Source: Pectobacterium parmentieri
GTDB taxonomy: Bacteria > Pseudomonadota > Gammaproteobacteria > Enterobacterales > Enterobacteriaceae
Reading direction: 5' to 3'
Assembly: GCF_001742145.1 (NCBI RefSeq)
Contig: NZ_CP015749.1
Location: forward strand, 3,410,001-3,474,000
Length of the DNA stretch: 64,000 bases
Part shown: one piece after another, positions 44,870 through 54,479 of the stretch
Position numbering within the stretch: the first letter of the stretch is position 1
Layout: every line of letters begins with the position of its first letter
Made by a program: the position numbers and the translations under genes
Notes under the pieces: generated by a model
What the model was told of the DNA's origin: nothing
The model's input: the letters and a program-made list of their open reading frames with translations, nothing else
The model's database searches: none

Positions 44870-45667
44870 CTATGCCAGGGTGAGCCGTTCAAATAGCCTG
44901 AGCGAATTCTGCCAGAGCGCCTCGGCAATCTCCTCGGGCGGTTCAGTGCGCAGCTCACACAGCGTTTGAAACGCACAAGGAATACGCTCAGGTCGGTTTG
45001 GCTGCCCCTGATAACCACTCATCGGCATATCGGGTGCATCCGTTTCCAGCAGCAGCCGTTCTAACGGTAGTTGCGCGATTGCCTGACGGGTTTTATTCGC
45101 TCGGTCATAGGTAATCGTTCCCCCTACACCGATGTAATAACCCAGCCGGATAAAAGCCTGCGCCTGTGCCAAACTGCCAGCAAAACCGTGAACCACACCA
45201 GTGCGTGGCACGTCAAGACGCCGGAGTAATTGTGCCAGTCTGTCATGGCTGCGGCGCGAATGCAGGATCACTGGAAGATCGTATTTTTTCGCCAGCCGAA
45301 GCTGCGCCTCCAGGAAAGTAAGCTGCCGCTTGAGCTGCGGTTCCGGCATATAGAGATCCAGCCCAATCTCCCCTATCGCCACCAGCTTTGCAGGCAATTG
45401 GCTGAGTTCATCTTCCAGACGGAGCAGGTCGTTCTTCTGATGCTCGGCGATATAAAGTGGATGAAGGCCAAGCGCGGCGTAAAGCGGAGAGTAGGTATGA
45501 GCAAGCGTCAACACGCGCTCAAAGTGCTGGGAAGCAACGGCTGGGATAATGATGCGTTCCACCCCAGCGTCTCGTGCCAGACGCAAACTTTCTGGTGCAT
45601 CATCGTAGAATAGGGGGAAATCGAAATGACAGTGGGTATCGATAAAACGGTGTCGTTCAGAAGGCAC
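44870..45667 (-). CDS. yjjV: TatD-family metal-dependent hydrolase YjjV
   Basis: A putative metal-dependent deoxyribonuclease of the TatD family. GTG at 45665-45667 is favoured because it brings RFIDTHCHFDFPLFYDD to the N-terminus as in E. coli YjjV; the frame is open to 45700. Metal ligands are visible: HxH in DTHCHFD, EIGLDLY, LHSRRSHD, VHGFAGS and ETDAPDMP. It is in its ancestral neighbourhood (prfC-osmY-ytjA-…-yjjV), but yjjU, which lies between ytjA and yjjV in E. coli, is missing and a small CsbD-like gene is in its place. Confidence 0.9.
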   Translation of the reverse strand: MPSERHRFIDTHCHFDFPLFYDDAPESLRLARDAGVERIIIPAVASQHFERVLTLAHTYSPLYAALGLHPLYIAEHQKNDLLRLEDELSQLPAKLVAIGEIGLDLYMPEPQLKRQLTFLEAQLRLAKKYDLPVILHSRRSHDRLAQLLRRLDVPRTGVVHGFAGSLAQAQAFIRLGYYIGVGGTITYDRANKTRQAIAQLPLERLLLETDAPDMPMSGYQGQPNRPERIPCAFQTLCELRTEPPEEIAEALWQNSLRLFERLTLA

Positions 45668-45766
45668 GTCGCTTCTCTCCGTCAAGATGAGGCGACCCAA
45701 TCGACGCGCAAGTCATATCCAGCCAAAGCATTATGGCAGAATCGAACCTGTCGTTGCAGTGAGGCC

Positions 45767-45955
45767 TCAGTGTAACGTGGTTTTCTCTGAGGATACCTCT
45801 TCGTGCGCTTTTCCGTAACCCTCTTGCAAAACGCCGGACAAGTAATCGTTACTTCCTTCCAGCCAGGCACAGTCGCTGTCAAACCAATCGGCCCACAGCG
45901 CCAGAAAGCTCCCTTTCCACTGTTTCCATTTGCCAACAACGATATCGCTATTCAT
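45767..45955 (-). CDS. CsbD-like small stress protein
   Basis: A 62-residue protein (MNSDIVVGKWKQWKGSFLAL…) with the CsbD-family pattern GxWKQxKGxxxxxW, then a central DxxxLxGxxQxxYGKAxEE-like segment (YLSGVLQEGYGKAHEE). Members, such as YjbJ, are abundant stress-induced proteins of unknown function. Of two adjacent ATGs the second, at 45955, has the better spacing to AGGAGG. It lies between yjjV and ytjA and probably shares the general-stress character of its neighbour osmY. Confidence 0.75.
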   Translation of the reverse strand: MNSDIVVGKWKQWKGSFLALWADWFDSDCAWLEGSNDYLSGVLQEGYGKAHEEVSSEKTTLH

Positions 45956-46082
45956 CATAAACCTCCTGATAAACTGTCGAAATGCAGCAAATACACGGAC
46001 AGTGTGCCGGTAAAATGTGACAGCCGCGTGGCGCGGCTGTGTGCTCTGTATGACAATTATTTAGATCAAATAATGCGCTACG

Positions 46083-46244
46083 CTACGGCCGTTTTCGACC
46101 AGTAAACAAGCTAACCAGAAACAGAATAATACCGACAACAAAGACGATTTTCGCCGCACCCGCTGCCGTACCGGCTAACCCGCCAAAACCCAGTGCTGCC
46201 GCGATCAGTGCGATAACTAAGAATATAATGCCCCAACGAAACAT
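46083..46244 (-). CDS. ytjA: YtjA-family small membrane protein (DUF1328)
   Basis: A 53-residue protein ([20 protein letters not shown]…) of two TM segments separated by the Gly/Ala-rich loop [12 protein letters not shown] and ending FTGRKRP. A ribosome site (GGAGAG) precedes ATG at 46242-46244. In E. coli ytjA follows osmY directly, as here (150 bp gap on the same strand). Its function is unknown, and the family is stress-associated. Confidence 0.9.
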   Translation of the reverse strand: MFRWGIIFLVIALIAAALGFGGLAGTAAGAAKIVFVVGIILFLVSLFTGRKRP

Positions 46245-46395
46245 ACGCTCTCCTTACCAGACAAAATGAAAAATCATGGTGGTCATCCTGACGCGCATCG
46301 TGCGTCCTGACTGCGTATCCACGGGTGGTGTTTTATTATGAAGATGAAGTAGGGCTATACGCCATGACGGATAGCCCGGTACGAAATGGCGACAG

Positions 46396-47004
46396 TTATT
46401 TGACTGTCAGATCGTTTTTGACGCTTTTCACGCCCTCAACGGCTTTTGCAATACTTTCAGCACGATCGGACTGCGCTTTGTTGTCCACTTCACCGCTCAG
46501 TAGCACAACGCCTTCCTGAGTTTCGACTTTCACTTTACGAGACGGAACAATGTCATCCGCCAACAGTTTAGCCTTAATCGTGCTCGTCACCACGGCATCA
46601 TCAGCGTAAGCACCAACCGATTGTGATGGATTATCCTTAACCTGCAGTTTGTCGCTAACGGATTGGACGCCATCAATCTGAGTGGTAATTTCCACTGCTC
46701 GGGTGCTGAGAGCCTGGCTGCCGACAAAGCCGCTCAACGTGACGACACCGTTTGACGTTTCAACTGAAATATCGCTGCTAGTAATCGATTTGTCTTCCAG
46801 CAATGCACTCTTCACTTTTGCCGTAATAGCGCTGTCGTTCATGTAACCAGACGCTTTATTCGCGGAACTATCGATTTTTGCACCCGTTGTATCCGCGATA
46901 CGATCTACCTTCTGCCCTAACGTTTCTTCAGCCATAGCACCGCCAGCCAGAATCGAACCTAGGGCAACGACGATCAGCGATTGTGTCAATGTGGTTTTTT
47001 TCAT
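46396..47004 (-). CDS. osmY: Osmotically induced periplasmic BON protein OsmY
   Basis: A 202-residue periplasmic protein with a signal peptide (SLIVVALGSILAGGAMA) and two BON domains (about residues 55-125 and 130-202), each with the pattern VKSALLEDKSI…VETSNGVVTLSGFV and IKAKLLADDIV…VETQEGVVLLSGEV. BON proteins bind membranes or unfolded outer-membrane proteins, and OsmY is a stress chaperone induced by RpoS. It is separated from prfC by 523 bp, so it has its own promoter. Confidence 0.93.
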   Translation of the reverse strand: MKKTTLTQSLIVVALGSILAGGAMAEETLGQKVDRIADTTGAKIDSSANKASGYMNDSAITAKVKSALLEDKSITSSDISVETSNGVVTLSGFVGSQALSTRAVEITTQIDGVQSVSDKLQVKDNPSQSVGAYADDAVVTSTIKAKLLADDIVPSRKVKVETQEGVVLLSGEVDNKAQSDRAESIAKAVEGVKSVKNDLTVK

Positions 47005-47527
47005 CGATGTCTTCCTTCTTAATGCTTTTCTATAAACCCGAAATAACCTATCAGGGTCACGTTAACGCCTACACCGTCATCAGCAAATCAAGGCGATGAT
47101 GACGTTACCAATGCTCTAATAACTCCCTACTTCCGCATAAAAAATCAGAGCATTGAATTACAAAGGCGAAAAAAATAAAAATAATGAACCAAATTAAATT
47201 ATGTTAACAGTTTAACGAGCCAAATAAGTTAACACGCTGTTAACTATAGCCCACAGAATGAGAAATCACAGGGTAACGAAGGCGCATGCACAGCAATTCA
47301 GATTTGTCTGCTGCACCGAGATGAGAGATAGTGCGAAGGGAAATTAAAATATAAAACATTGATTTTTAATCTATTTTAAAATAAAAACACCCGGCATTTT
47401 TGGCCTAAAACCAAATATAACCGGGTGATGATTATTTTAACAACATGGTCACTAATTAAACGCCACCGTCACTGTTTCTTCATGAAGCCGTGGTTGCATT
47501 GTTCAAAACCAATGTCGTTATAAGCAA
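47005..47527. other. Intergenic region between osmY and prfC
   Basis: An AT-rich stretch without a gene. Both neighbours are on the minus strand, so it holds the prfC terminator (47383-47427) and the osmY promoter. I cannot define the promoter boxes or a sigma-S element from the sequence alone. Confidence 0.5.
47383..47427 (-). terminator. Probable terminator downstream of prfC
   Basis: Arms CACCCGG (47388-47394) and CCGGGTG (47421-47427) enclose a 26-base loop that can fold further. On the minus strand the stem is followed by TTTTTATTTT. It lies about 100 bp after the prfC stop. Confidence 0.6.
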
Positions 47528-49117
47528 TTAATGTTCACGCGTTTGGTGGAACGTGACTTCAGGATAACGTTCCCGCGTCAGGTTCAGGTTCACCATCGTC
47601 GGGGCGATATAGGCCAGGTTATCGCCACCATCCAGCGCCAGATGCAGTTCGTTCTTACGCTTAAATTCTTCGAATTTCTTCACGTCGCTGCACTCAACCC
47701 AACGCGCGGTTGAAACGTTAACGGACTCGTAAATCGCTTCAACGTTGTATTCCGTTTTCAGACGGGCAACCACCACATCAAACTGCAGCACCCCGACAGC
47801 ACCGACAATAAGGTCGTTGTTGGTCAACGGACGGAATACCTGTACGGCACCTTCCTCGGACAACTGCACCAACCCTTTCAGCAGTTGTTTCTGCTTGAGC
47901 GGATCGCGCAGGCGGATACGACGGAACAGTTCCGGCGCAAAGTTGGGAATACCGGTGAATTTCATCTCTTCACCCTGGGTAAACGTATCACCAATCTGGA
48001 TCGTGCCATGGTTGTGTAACCCGATGATATCGCCCGGGTAGGCTTCTTCAATGTGGGAACGGTCGCCTGCCATGAAGGTCAGCGCGTCGGAAATCACCAC
48101 GTCTTTGCCCGTGCGAACCTGACGCAGCTTCATGCTTTTTTCATATGTCCCAGACACGACGCGCATAAACGCCACGCGGTCACGGTGTTTCGGATCCATA
48201 TTGGCCTGGATCTTGAACACAAAGCCGGTGAATTTCTCTTCCGCCGCCGTGACTTCACGAGTATCCGTTTTACGCAACATCGGCGTAGGTGCCCAGGCGA
48301 TCAACCCGTCAAGCATGTGATCAACGCCAAAGTTACCCAATGCCGTACCAAAGAAGACTGGCGTCAATTCACCGGCCAGAAACGCATCCAACTCAAACTC
48401 GTGCGAGGCCCCTTGCACCAACTCCAGCTCTTCACGCAGTTGTGCAGCCAATTCTTCACCAACAGCGGTATCCAGATCCGGATTATTCAACCCTTTAACG
48501 ATACGCACTTCCTGAATCGTATGGCCTTTACCGGTCTGATACAGGTAGGTTTCGTCTTTATAAAGGTGGTATACGCCTTTGAACAATTTGCCACAGCCAA
48601 TCGGCCAGGTGATCGGCGCACAGGCAATTTTAAGCTCGCTTTCGACTTCATCCAGCACTTCCATCGGATCGCGGATGTCACGGTCAAGTTTGTTCATGAA
48701 CGTCAAAATCGGCGTGTCGCGCAGGCGAGTGACTTCCATCAGTTTACGAGTACGATCTTCGACCCCTTTTGCCGCGTCGATCACCATCAGGCAGCAGTCC
48801 ACCGCCGTCAGTGTACGGTAGGTATCTTCGGAGAAATCTTCGTGCCCTGGGGTATCCAGCAGGTTAATCAGACATTCGTGATAGGGAAACTGCATCACAG
48901 ACGTAGTGATGGAGATACCACGCTGCTTTTCCATCTCCATCCAGTCGGATTTCGCATGCTGATTGGAACCACGCCCTTTTACCGTACCGGCAGTCTGAAT
49001 CGCCTGTCCGAACAGCAGGACCTTTTCGGTAATCGTCGTTTTACCGGCATCGGGGTGAGAAATGATAGCGAACGTTCTTCGCTTATTGATTTCATTAAGA
49101 AAATCTTGGGTTGCCAT
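47528..49117 (-). CDS. prfC: Peptide chain release factor 3
   Basis: A 529-residue GTPase that recycles RF1/RF2 from the ribosome after termination. G motifs are intact: [13 protein letters not shown] (G1), [14 protein letters not shown] (G3), FMNKLDRD (G4). Domain II and the RF3-specific C-terminal domain ([20 protein letters not shown]) are complete, and the length equals that of E. coli RF3. It is followed by osmY as in other enterobacteria. The hipBA pair has been inserted upstream. Confidence 0.97.
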   Translation of the reverse strand: MATQDFLNEINKRRTFAIISHPDAGKTTITEKVLLFGQAIQTAGTVKGRGSNQHAKSDWMEMEKQRGISITTSVMQFPYHECLINLLDTPGHEDFSEDTYRTLTAVDCCLMVIDAAKGVEDRTRKLMEVTRLRDTPILTFMNKLDRDIRDPMEVLDEVESELKIACAPITWPIGCGKLFKGVYHLYKDETYLYQTGKGHTIQEVRIVKGLNNPDLDTAVGEELAAQLREELELVQGASHEFELDAFLAGELTPVFFGTALGNFGVDHMLDGLIAWAPTPMLRKTDTREVTAAEEKFTGFVFKIQANMDPKHRDRVAFMRVVSGTYEKSMKLRQVRTGKDVVISDALTFMAGDRSHIEEAYPGDIIGLHNHGTIQIGDTFTQGEEMKFTGIPNFAPELFRRIRLRDPLKQKQLLKGLVQLSEEGAVQVFRPLTNNDLIVGAVGVLQFDVVVARLKTEYNVEAIYESVNVSTARWVECSDVKKFEEFKRKNELHLALDGGDNLAYIAPTMVNLNLTRERYPEVTFHQTREH

Positions 49118-49397
49118 GTATAAATTCTTTTAGTTTGTACACGGATTTGTACACACTTCTGGAAGTACTCTCTTTTCAGTTCTTCGCTTGTCAAATCCGT
49201 CGTGTTAATCGTAATTGGCCGCTATTTTCTCTGATCTTGGCGTTATAAACAATCAATGGTCGCCTAATCGATTACATTTACTCTCAGCGTGCGCCAACGC
49301 TCAGTTGTCGCTGTTTGCAATCGTTGCTTCTTCAGCTCATAGCCAACGGCTTAGAGCTTTAAATGATATAGAAGAACGCACACGGAACCCTAGCCTA

Positions 49398-50612
49398 TTA
49401 GCGCAGTGGTATATCTCGCAAGTGTTTCTCAATAGATACCATGATAGATTTGGTCAGCGGTAAGTGTGCTTTTTCTTTCGCCCATACTTCATGGAAGCTT
49501 GCCACAGTTTGCCTGGCCGTATCCAACACCAACTTTTCTGGCAACATGGCTTTGGCCGCTAAGTGCGATAATTCATCCAGAGTAAAATCACTGAATTTTT
49601 TGCTGCGGCTAACTTTTAACGAGGCGCTATCATCGGGAATGTAGGGAATGGTCGAGACAAAGTCATAAGCTGGTGCAATTGATGCTGTGCGCTTGTCTTT
49701 GTAAATAACAGACCAGTTCTTCAAATGCATATCAGCGTTACCAATTAGGGTATTGAACACCAACCTGCGAATAAATTCAGCAATGTCTTCCTCTTGACCC
49801 TCTATACCGATAACCTGCGCGATATTACGCATACTGGCTTTTTTGTATTTATCTTGAGGATATACGCCAAAGACTTGCGCAAAGTCTTCAATATGTATTG
49901 CTTGCCCTTCAGCACGGTCAAAACGCTTGATTGCAAAGGCACTATTGCCAAACTTTCCGATTCCTTCTGGGATGTTAGCAATCTGGTTAATGGGTAGCAG
50001 TTGAATCTCTGGCACATCCATTCCTAACATTCGCGCCAATACCATCATCGAATATTCATTTTCTGGCACGGCTTCAAAGCGAGATGACGGCAATTTCACA
50101 ATCCACGAGCCACCTTTACCTGTAGCTGGGATCGTCAACCCGCCATTGGCATGTTGCACGGCTGAAAATTTCAACTGCACACCTGCCAATGAAAAGCGCA
50201 TCGGTGCTTCGTATTTGGTTTCATCTTCTATTTCTTGCTGCACATTAGGCGGTAGCGCTTCACCATCGGCAGGTTCAACAGTAATCGCTCCCGCTAAATC
50301 TTGTCCTAATACCCACAATAGAAAAAATTCCCGCGCGGGGTTCACACCCGCACGCTCTGCCAAGTAGTTACGCATCGTTTCTTCTGGCAGGAGATTGGAG
50401 AAAAACGGTGTTAACTTGGTTTGGGTAGGTTTGAAGTTAGTGACCAAGCCACCGAGCGAATCCTTAAAGCCAAGTCCTAACACAGGCCGGAATTCATCAT
50501 TCGCGTAAGTATCCGTAAAAGCAAATAGCGTCTTGTCATTGCCAACGTTGGTGATCGTTGCGATAGGCGCTCCGTAGAGCAAAACGTTTAAAGTGGATAC
50601 ATTATTAGTCAT
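49398..50612 (-). CDS. hipA: HipA-type serine/threonine kinase toxin
   Basis: A HipA-family kinase of about 404 residues. HipA toxins phosphorylate a translation target (glutamyl-tRNA synthetase in E. coli), which halts growth and promotes persistence. The N-terminal Couple_hipA-like domain (LNVLLYGAPIATITNVG…LPEETMRNYLAERAG) is followed by the ATP-site lysine (GGSWIVKLPSSRF), the catalytic loop LIGNADMHLKNWSVIY and the metal-binding APAYDFVST. All look intact. The frame starts at 50624; adjacent ATGs at 50615 and 50612 are alternatives. It overlaps the end of hipB, the usual toxin-antitoxin arrangement. Confidence 0.88.
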   Translation of the reverse strand: MTNNVSTLNVLLYGAPIATITNVGNDKTLFAFTDTYANDEFRPVLGLGFKDSLGGLVTNFKPTQTKLTPFFSNLLPEETMRNYLAERAGVNPAREFFLLWVLGQDLAGAITVEPADGEALPPNVQQEIEDETKYEAPMRFSLAGVQLKFSAVQHANGGLTIPATGKGGSWIVKLPSSRFEAVPENEYSMMVLARMLGMDVPEIQLLPINQIANIPEGIGKFGNSAFAIKRFDRAEGQAIHIEDFAQVFGVYPQDKYKKASMRNIAQVIGIEGQEEDIAEFIRRLVFNTLIGNADMHLKNWSVIYKDKRTASIAPAYDFVSTIPYIPDDSASLKVSRSKKFSDFTLDELSHLAAKAMLPEKLVLDTARQTVASFHEVWAKEKAHLPLTKSIMVSIEKHLRDIPLR

Positions 50613-50916
50613 CATTGTCTCCATCTAAATGGTATGCAAGTGACATCCCTTCCCCCTCATCCTGAGTTCCTTTGCTACTTCGAATGATCGACTTTATCGC
50701 TGGCACAGACTTTTTAGGCGCGACAAATAGCTCCAGGTCAAGCACACGCGCGAGTGCAATCAAGCTGGAAACCCTTAGATCAACGCCTCCAGACTCGATT
50801 TTCGAGATATGGCTTTGAGGTACACCCGAACGGGCGCTTAGCTCTCTCTGGCTAAACCCCTTACGTGCGCGTGCTTCTCGAAGACTTTCTAGTATTTGCT
50901 CTGTTACATAGCTCAT
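50605..50916 (-). CDS. hipB: HipB-like antitoxin (HTH repressor)
   Basis: A 103-residue XRE-type DNA-binding protein. The helix-turn-helix is ARKGFSQRELSARSGVPQSH followed by ISKIESGGVDL. The C-terminal tail is acidic and flexible (EGEGMSLAYHLDGDNDD), as expected for a toxin-binding tail. It precedes and overlaps hipA. It probably represses its own operon through TATATCA-containing inverted repeats in 50925-51045. It may be more closely related to HipB of other two-gene modules than to the E. coli protein. Confidence 0.85.
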   Translation of the reverse strand: MSYVTEQILESLREARARKGFSQRELSARSGVPQSHISKIESGGVDLRVSSLIALARVLDLELFVAPKKSVPAIKSIIRSSKGTQDEGEGMSLAYHLDGDNDD

Positions 50917-50992
50917 ATTTGATATTCTTTAATATATCAATCATCATAAAATATATATAAAAATATATCACTACAATCAAAAGAGCACAAGA

Positions 50993-51045
50993 TTGATTAG
51001 CTTCTATATATCATTCTGTATGATTGATATATAGAAGCTAATCAA
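50993..51045. promoter_or_regulatory. Long perfect inverted repeat upstream of hipBA
   Basis: Arms of 21 bp (50993-51013 and 51025-51045) are perfect complements around an 11-bp centre. The core TATATATCA/TGATATATA recurs in shorter form at 50931-50940 and 50973-50980, next to the hipB start. A repressor-binding array is the likely role. The stem is AT-rich without a T-run, so it is not a normal terminator. Confidence 0.55.
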
Positions 51046-51121
51046 AGGTGATGTTAAGCGTTGTATCGGTGATAGCACAAACCAGCGTGACCACATCTTT
51101 AGGGGATATACGAGATGACCA

Positions 51122-51814
51122 TTAGAGGCTCTTCTCTTCTCCGTCTTTTTTCACTACCGGGCTGCCATCCGGTTGCATGTCACTCTCCTCCTCTTCTTCT
51201 TTCACTGGCGTGCTCGCAGTAAGAAGGTAAGGAGACTGTTGCCAGCGAGTACGACGATTCTGCAACAGCGTTCGGGTCAGAATGATGCCGATAGCCAGCG
51301 ACAGTAAGATCATCAGACGAAGAATATTGGTGGTGTTATCCACCTGTCTGGCTTCGGTTGCCAACACATGCGTATCCAGCGTGATGCGCAGGAAGCCGAT
51401 AGGCCCTTCTTTTCCCTCAATGGGCTGCACCAGTTGATGGTTAAAGTAACTGCCGACCCGATTGCCGTCCAGCGCCAACCGGTCTCGCAGTTGTACCTGT
51501 TCACCCACATGCGCCACCAGCGAACCATCCTGCTGATACACACCAGCATCCAGAATACGGCTATGATCGGTGAGCTGTTTGAGGATGGTCGTAATCTTTT
51601 GACCATTATCATCCACGCTGCTCATCAGCGGCGAAAGGCTGTAAGCCACCTGTCTGGACAGCGTGCGCGACAGATCTTCGACCTGTTCAGAGCGTGCCAT
51701 CTGGTGGCTTAAACTGAAATAGGACGCACCTTGCATTAATACCACCAGCAGGGCGAGGCAAATCAGCACAATTGCCGTGCGGTGGAGACGAAATTTCACC
51801 CGGGCGCGAACCAT
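51122..51814 (-). CDS. ytjB: Membrane protein YtjB (Smp)
   Basis: A 230-residue inner-membrane protein with a TM at the N-terminus (TAIVLICLALLVVLMQGASYF), a periplasmic sensor-like domain (HSRILDAGVYQQDGSLVAHV, RLALDGNRVGSYFNHQLVQP) and a second TM (ILRLMILLSLAIGIILTRTL). A charged cytoplasmic tail follows (TPVKEEEEESDMQP). It aligns well with E. coli YtjB by memory. It is divergent from serB, a conserved arrangement in enterobacteria. Its function is poorly known; older names link it to virulence or aerotaxis-like signalling. Confidence 0.9.
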   Translation of the reverse strand: MVRARVKFRLHRTAIVLICLALLVVLMQGASYFSLSHQMARSEQVEDLSRTLSRQVAYSLSPLMSSVDDNGQKITTILKQLTDHSRILDAGVYQQDGSLVAHVGEQVQLRDRLALDGNRVGSYFNHQLVQPIEGKEGPIGFLRITLDTHVLATEARQVDNTTNILRLMILLSLAIGIILTRTLLQNRRTRWQQSPYLLTASTPVKEEEEESDMQPDGSPVVKKDGEEKSL

Positions 51815-51970
51815 GATAATCCTTACACGATTTGGATACTTTCATGTTGCCAGAAGCGCCAGCGATAGGATAGCTTGTTGCCCAGTTTTTGAAGGGATAT
51901 GTTTGGTCGACGCCACATCCTTTTTTATCGCACGACTTTATTGCACTATTGCCAGCAGAGGATTTTCCCC

Positions 51971-52948
51971 ATGTCGAATAGTCTGACCTATTGTGATCTC
52001 CCAGATGAGATCAACTGTTGGCCGGGACTGCCATTATCACTGAGCGGTGACGAAGTGATGCCGCTTGACTACCGCGCTGGCGACACAGGCTGGCTGATTT
52101 ATAGCGACGTCCTCGATAAAAACCTGATTTCCCGCTACCAGCGTAAGTTGGGGAGCGCCATGGTCATCGTGAGCGCCTGGAACGTCGGCGACTATCAGGT
52201 CGTCCGTTTGGCAGGCACATTGACACCACGCGCAACCAAGCTGGCTCACGAGTTGGGTATCGATGTCGCGGCCATGCGCAACGCACCGACGCTGCGGTCG
52301 CCGGGTTTACTGGTAATGGACATGGATTCCACCGCGATTCAGATCGAATGCATTGATGAAATCGCCAAGCTGGCAGGCACTGGTGAGCTGGTTGCTGAAG
52401 TCACCGAACGCGCGATGCGCGGCGAACTAGATTTCGCCGCCAGCCTACGTCAGCGCGTAGGGACATTAAAAGGTGCCGACGCCACTATTTTACAAACGGT
52501 ACGCAAAACCCTGCCACTGATGCCGGGTCTAACTCATATGGTTAGCCAGCTTCAGGAAGCGGGTTGGCACGTTGCGATTGCATCGGGCGGGTTTACCTAC
52601 TTTGCTGATTACTTGCGTGACGAGCTGGGTCTGGTCGCCGCCGTTGCCAACGAATTAGGCATGCAAGACGGCAAACTGACGGGTGAAGTCATCGGTACGA
52701 TTGTCGATGCAAAATATAAAGCCACTACGCTGCAACAGTTGGCGGAAAAGCTAGAAATCCCAATGCATCAGACCGTTGCTATCGGTGACGGCGCGAACGA
52801 TCTTCCGATGATCAAAACCGCCAGCTTAGGTATTGCCTATCACGCCAAACCCAAGGTTAATGAGCAGTCTACGGTAACGATCCGTCATGCCGATCTCACT
52901 GGCGTGCTCTGCATCCTCAGCGGCAGCATGAGACACGAAAAGCGTTAA
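51971..52948 (+). CDS. serB: Phosphoserine phosphatase
   Basis: A 325-residue HAD-family enzyme for the last step of serine biosynthesis. ATG at 51971 (MSNSLTYCDLPDEINCWPGL) matches family starts; the frame open to 51899 is not credible. The catalytic motif is DMDSTAIQIECIDE, motif II is ASGGFTYF, and motif III/IV is KPKVNE preceded by GDGANDLPMI. The N-terminal ACT-like part is present. It is followed by radA after 17 bp, as usual. Confidence 0.96.
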   Translation: MSNSLTYCDLPDEINCWPGLPLSLSGDEVMPLDYRAGDTGWLIYSDVLDKNLISRYQRKLGSAMVIVSAWNVGDYQVVRLAGTLTPRATKLAHELGIDVAAMRNAPTLRSPGLLVMDMDSTAIQIECIDEIAKLAGTGELVAEVTERAMRGELDFAASLRQRVGTLKGADATILQTVRKTLPLMPGLTHMVSQLQEAGWHVAIASGGFTYFADYLRDELGLVAAVANELGMQDGKLTGEVIGTIVDAKYKATTLQQLAEKLEIPMHQTVAIGDGANDLPMIKTASLGIAYHAKPKVNEQSTVTIRHADLTGVLCILSGSMRHEKR

Positions 52949-52965
52949 TTAGTAGGAGGTGAACC

Positions 52966-54348
52966 GTGGCAAAAGCCGTCAAACGGGCGTTTGTATGTAA
53001 TGAATGTGGGGCTGATTACCCACGCTGGCAAGGGCAGTGCAGCGCCTGCCACGCCTGGAATACCATTACTGAAGTCCGCCTGGCGTCGGCGTCCGTATCA
53101 CGCTCCGACCGTCTCACCGGCTATGCGGGTGAGAGTGCAGGTGTCAGCCGGGTGCAAAAACTCTCGGAAATCAGCCTTGAAGCGTTACCCCGCTTTTCCA
53201 CTGGCTTTCAGGAATTTGACCGCGTTCTGGGCGGCGGCGTCGTTCCTGGCAGCGCGATCCTGATCGGCGGCAACCCCGGCGCAGGTAAAAGTACCCTGCT
53301 GCTGCAAACGCTCTGTAAGCTGTCAGAGAACATGAAAACTCTGTACGTTACCGGGGAAGAATCCTTGCAGCAGGTCGCGATGCGGGCACACAGGCTCAAT
53401 CTGCCGACCCAGAATCTCAACATGCTGTCAGAAACCAGCATCGAACAAATTTGCCTGATTGCCGAGCAGGAACAGCCGAAGCTGATGGTGATCGACTCCA
53501 TTCAGGTCATGCATCTCGCCGATATTCAATCGTCCCCCGGCAGCGTAGCGCAGGTGCGCGAAACCGCCGCCTACCTGACGCGCTTCGCCAAAACGCGCGG
53601 CGTTGCTATCGTGATGGTCGGCCACGTCACCAAAGACGGTTCACTCGCTGGTCCGAAGGTATTGGAACACTGCATCGACTGTTCCGTGCTGCTGGACGGT
53701 GATGCCGATTCCCGTTTCCGCACGCTGCGCAGCCATAAAAACCGTTTCGGTGCCGTCAATGAATTGGGCGTGTTCGCCATGACGGAACAAGGGCTGCGTG
53801 AGATCAGCAATCCATCGGCCATTTTCCTCAGCCGCGGGGATGAAGTGACGTCCGGTAGCTCGGTCATGGTGGTGTGGGAAGGTACACGCCCGCTGTTGGT
53901 TGAGATTCAGGCACTGGTAGATCAATCAATGATGGCTAACCCACGTCGCGTTGCCGTCGGATTAGAGCAAAACCGCCTGGCGATCCTGCTGGCAGTACTG
54001 CATCGCCACGGCGGCTTGCAGATGTCAGATCAGGATGTGTTCGTGAACGTCGTCGGCGGCGTCAAAGTGACCGAAACCAGTGCCGATCTGGCGCTGCTGC
54101 TATCGCTGGTTTCCAGCTTCCGCGACCGCCCGCTGCCGCAGGATCTGGTCATCTTCGGTGAAGTCGGTCTGGCTGGCGAAATTCGTCCGGTTCCCAGCGG
54201 ACAAGAGCGCATTACCGAGGCCGCCAAACACGGTTTTAAACGCGCCATCGTTCCTCATGCCAATATGCCGAAGAAAGCCCCAGCCAGCATGCAGGTGTTC
54301 GGCGTGAAAAAGCTGGCCGACGCGCTGGCGATCCTCGACGATCTCTAA
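52966..54348 (+). CDS. radA: DNA repair protein RadA
   Basis: A 460-residue RecA-like ATPase that promotes branch migration during recombination repair. It has an N-terminal zinc finger (CNECGADYPRWQGQCSAC), Walker A GGNPGAGKST, the RadA-specific KNRFG motif (SHKNRFGAVNE) and a C-terminal Lon-protease-like domain (VNVVGGVKVTETSADLALLL). It is probably cotranscribed with serB. No unusual features. Confidence 0.97.
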   Translation: MAKAVKRAFVCNECGADYPRWQGQCSACHAWNTITEVRLASASVSRSDRLTGYAGESAGVSRVQKLSEISLEALPRFSTGFQEFDRVLGGGVVPGSAILIGGNPGAGKSTLLLQTLCKLSENMKTLYVTGEESLQQVAMRAHRLNLPTQNLNMLSETSIEQICLIAEQEQPKLMVIDSIQVMHLADIQSSPGSVAQVRETAAYLTRFAKTRGVAIVMVGHVTKDGSLAGPKVLEHCIDCSVLLDGDADSRFRTLRSHKNRFGAVNELGVFAMTEQGLREISNPSAIFLSRGDEVTSGSSVMVVWEGTRPLLVEIQALVDQSMMANPRRVAVGLEQNRLAILLAVLHRHGGLQMSDQDVFVNVVGGVKVTETSADLALLLSLVSSFRDRPLPQDLVIFGEVGLAGEIRPVPSGQERITEAAKHGFKRAIVPHANMPKKAPASMQVFGVKKLADALAILDDL

Positions 54349-54479
54349 ACGAACCACAGAAAGCTATCCGTTGCTCTTCGCCCTGTGTCCCTTTAGCTCA
54401 AACAGGCGTGTGAAAGAGTAGCGGAGGTTACCTTATCTTGTGGTATTTTGTTTAGTAAGCTAAACAAGAGTGTTGCACT

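Noticed and set aside
48053..49123. A 356-codon plus-strand frame antisense to prfC
   Set aside because: prfC is a complete and certain gene on the other strand. The antisense translation is low in recognisable structure and rich in Arg, His and Phe.
49398..50612. YjjJ, the orphan HipA-like protein found in this neighbourhood in E. coli
   Set aside because: This gene has an overlapping HipB-type partner and an intact HipA motif set, so a full hipBA module fits better.
50993..51045. Rho-independent terminator
   Set aside because: The stem is AT-rich and no T-run follows on either strand, so a DNA-binding site or boundary palindrome is more likely.
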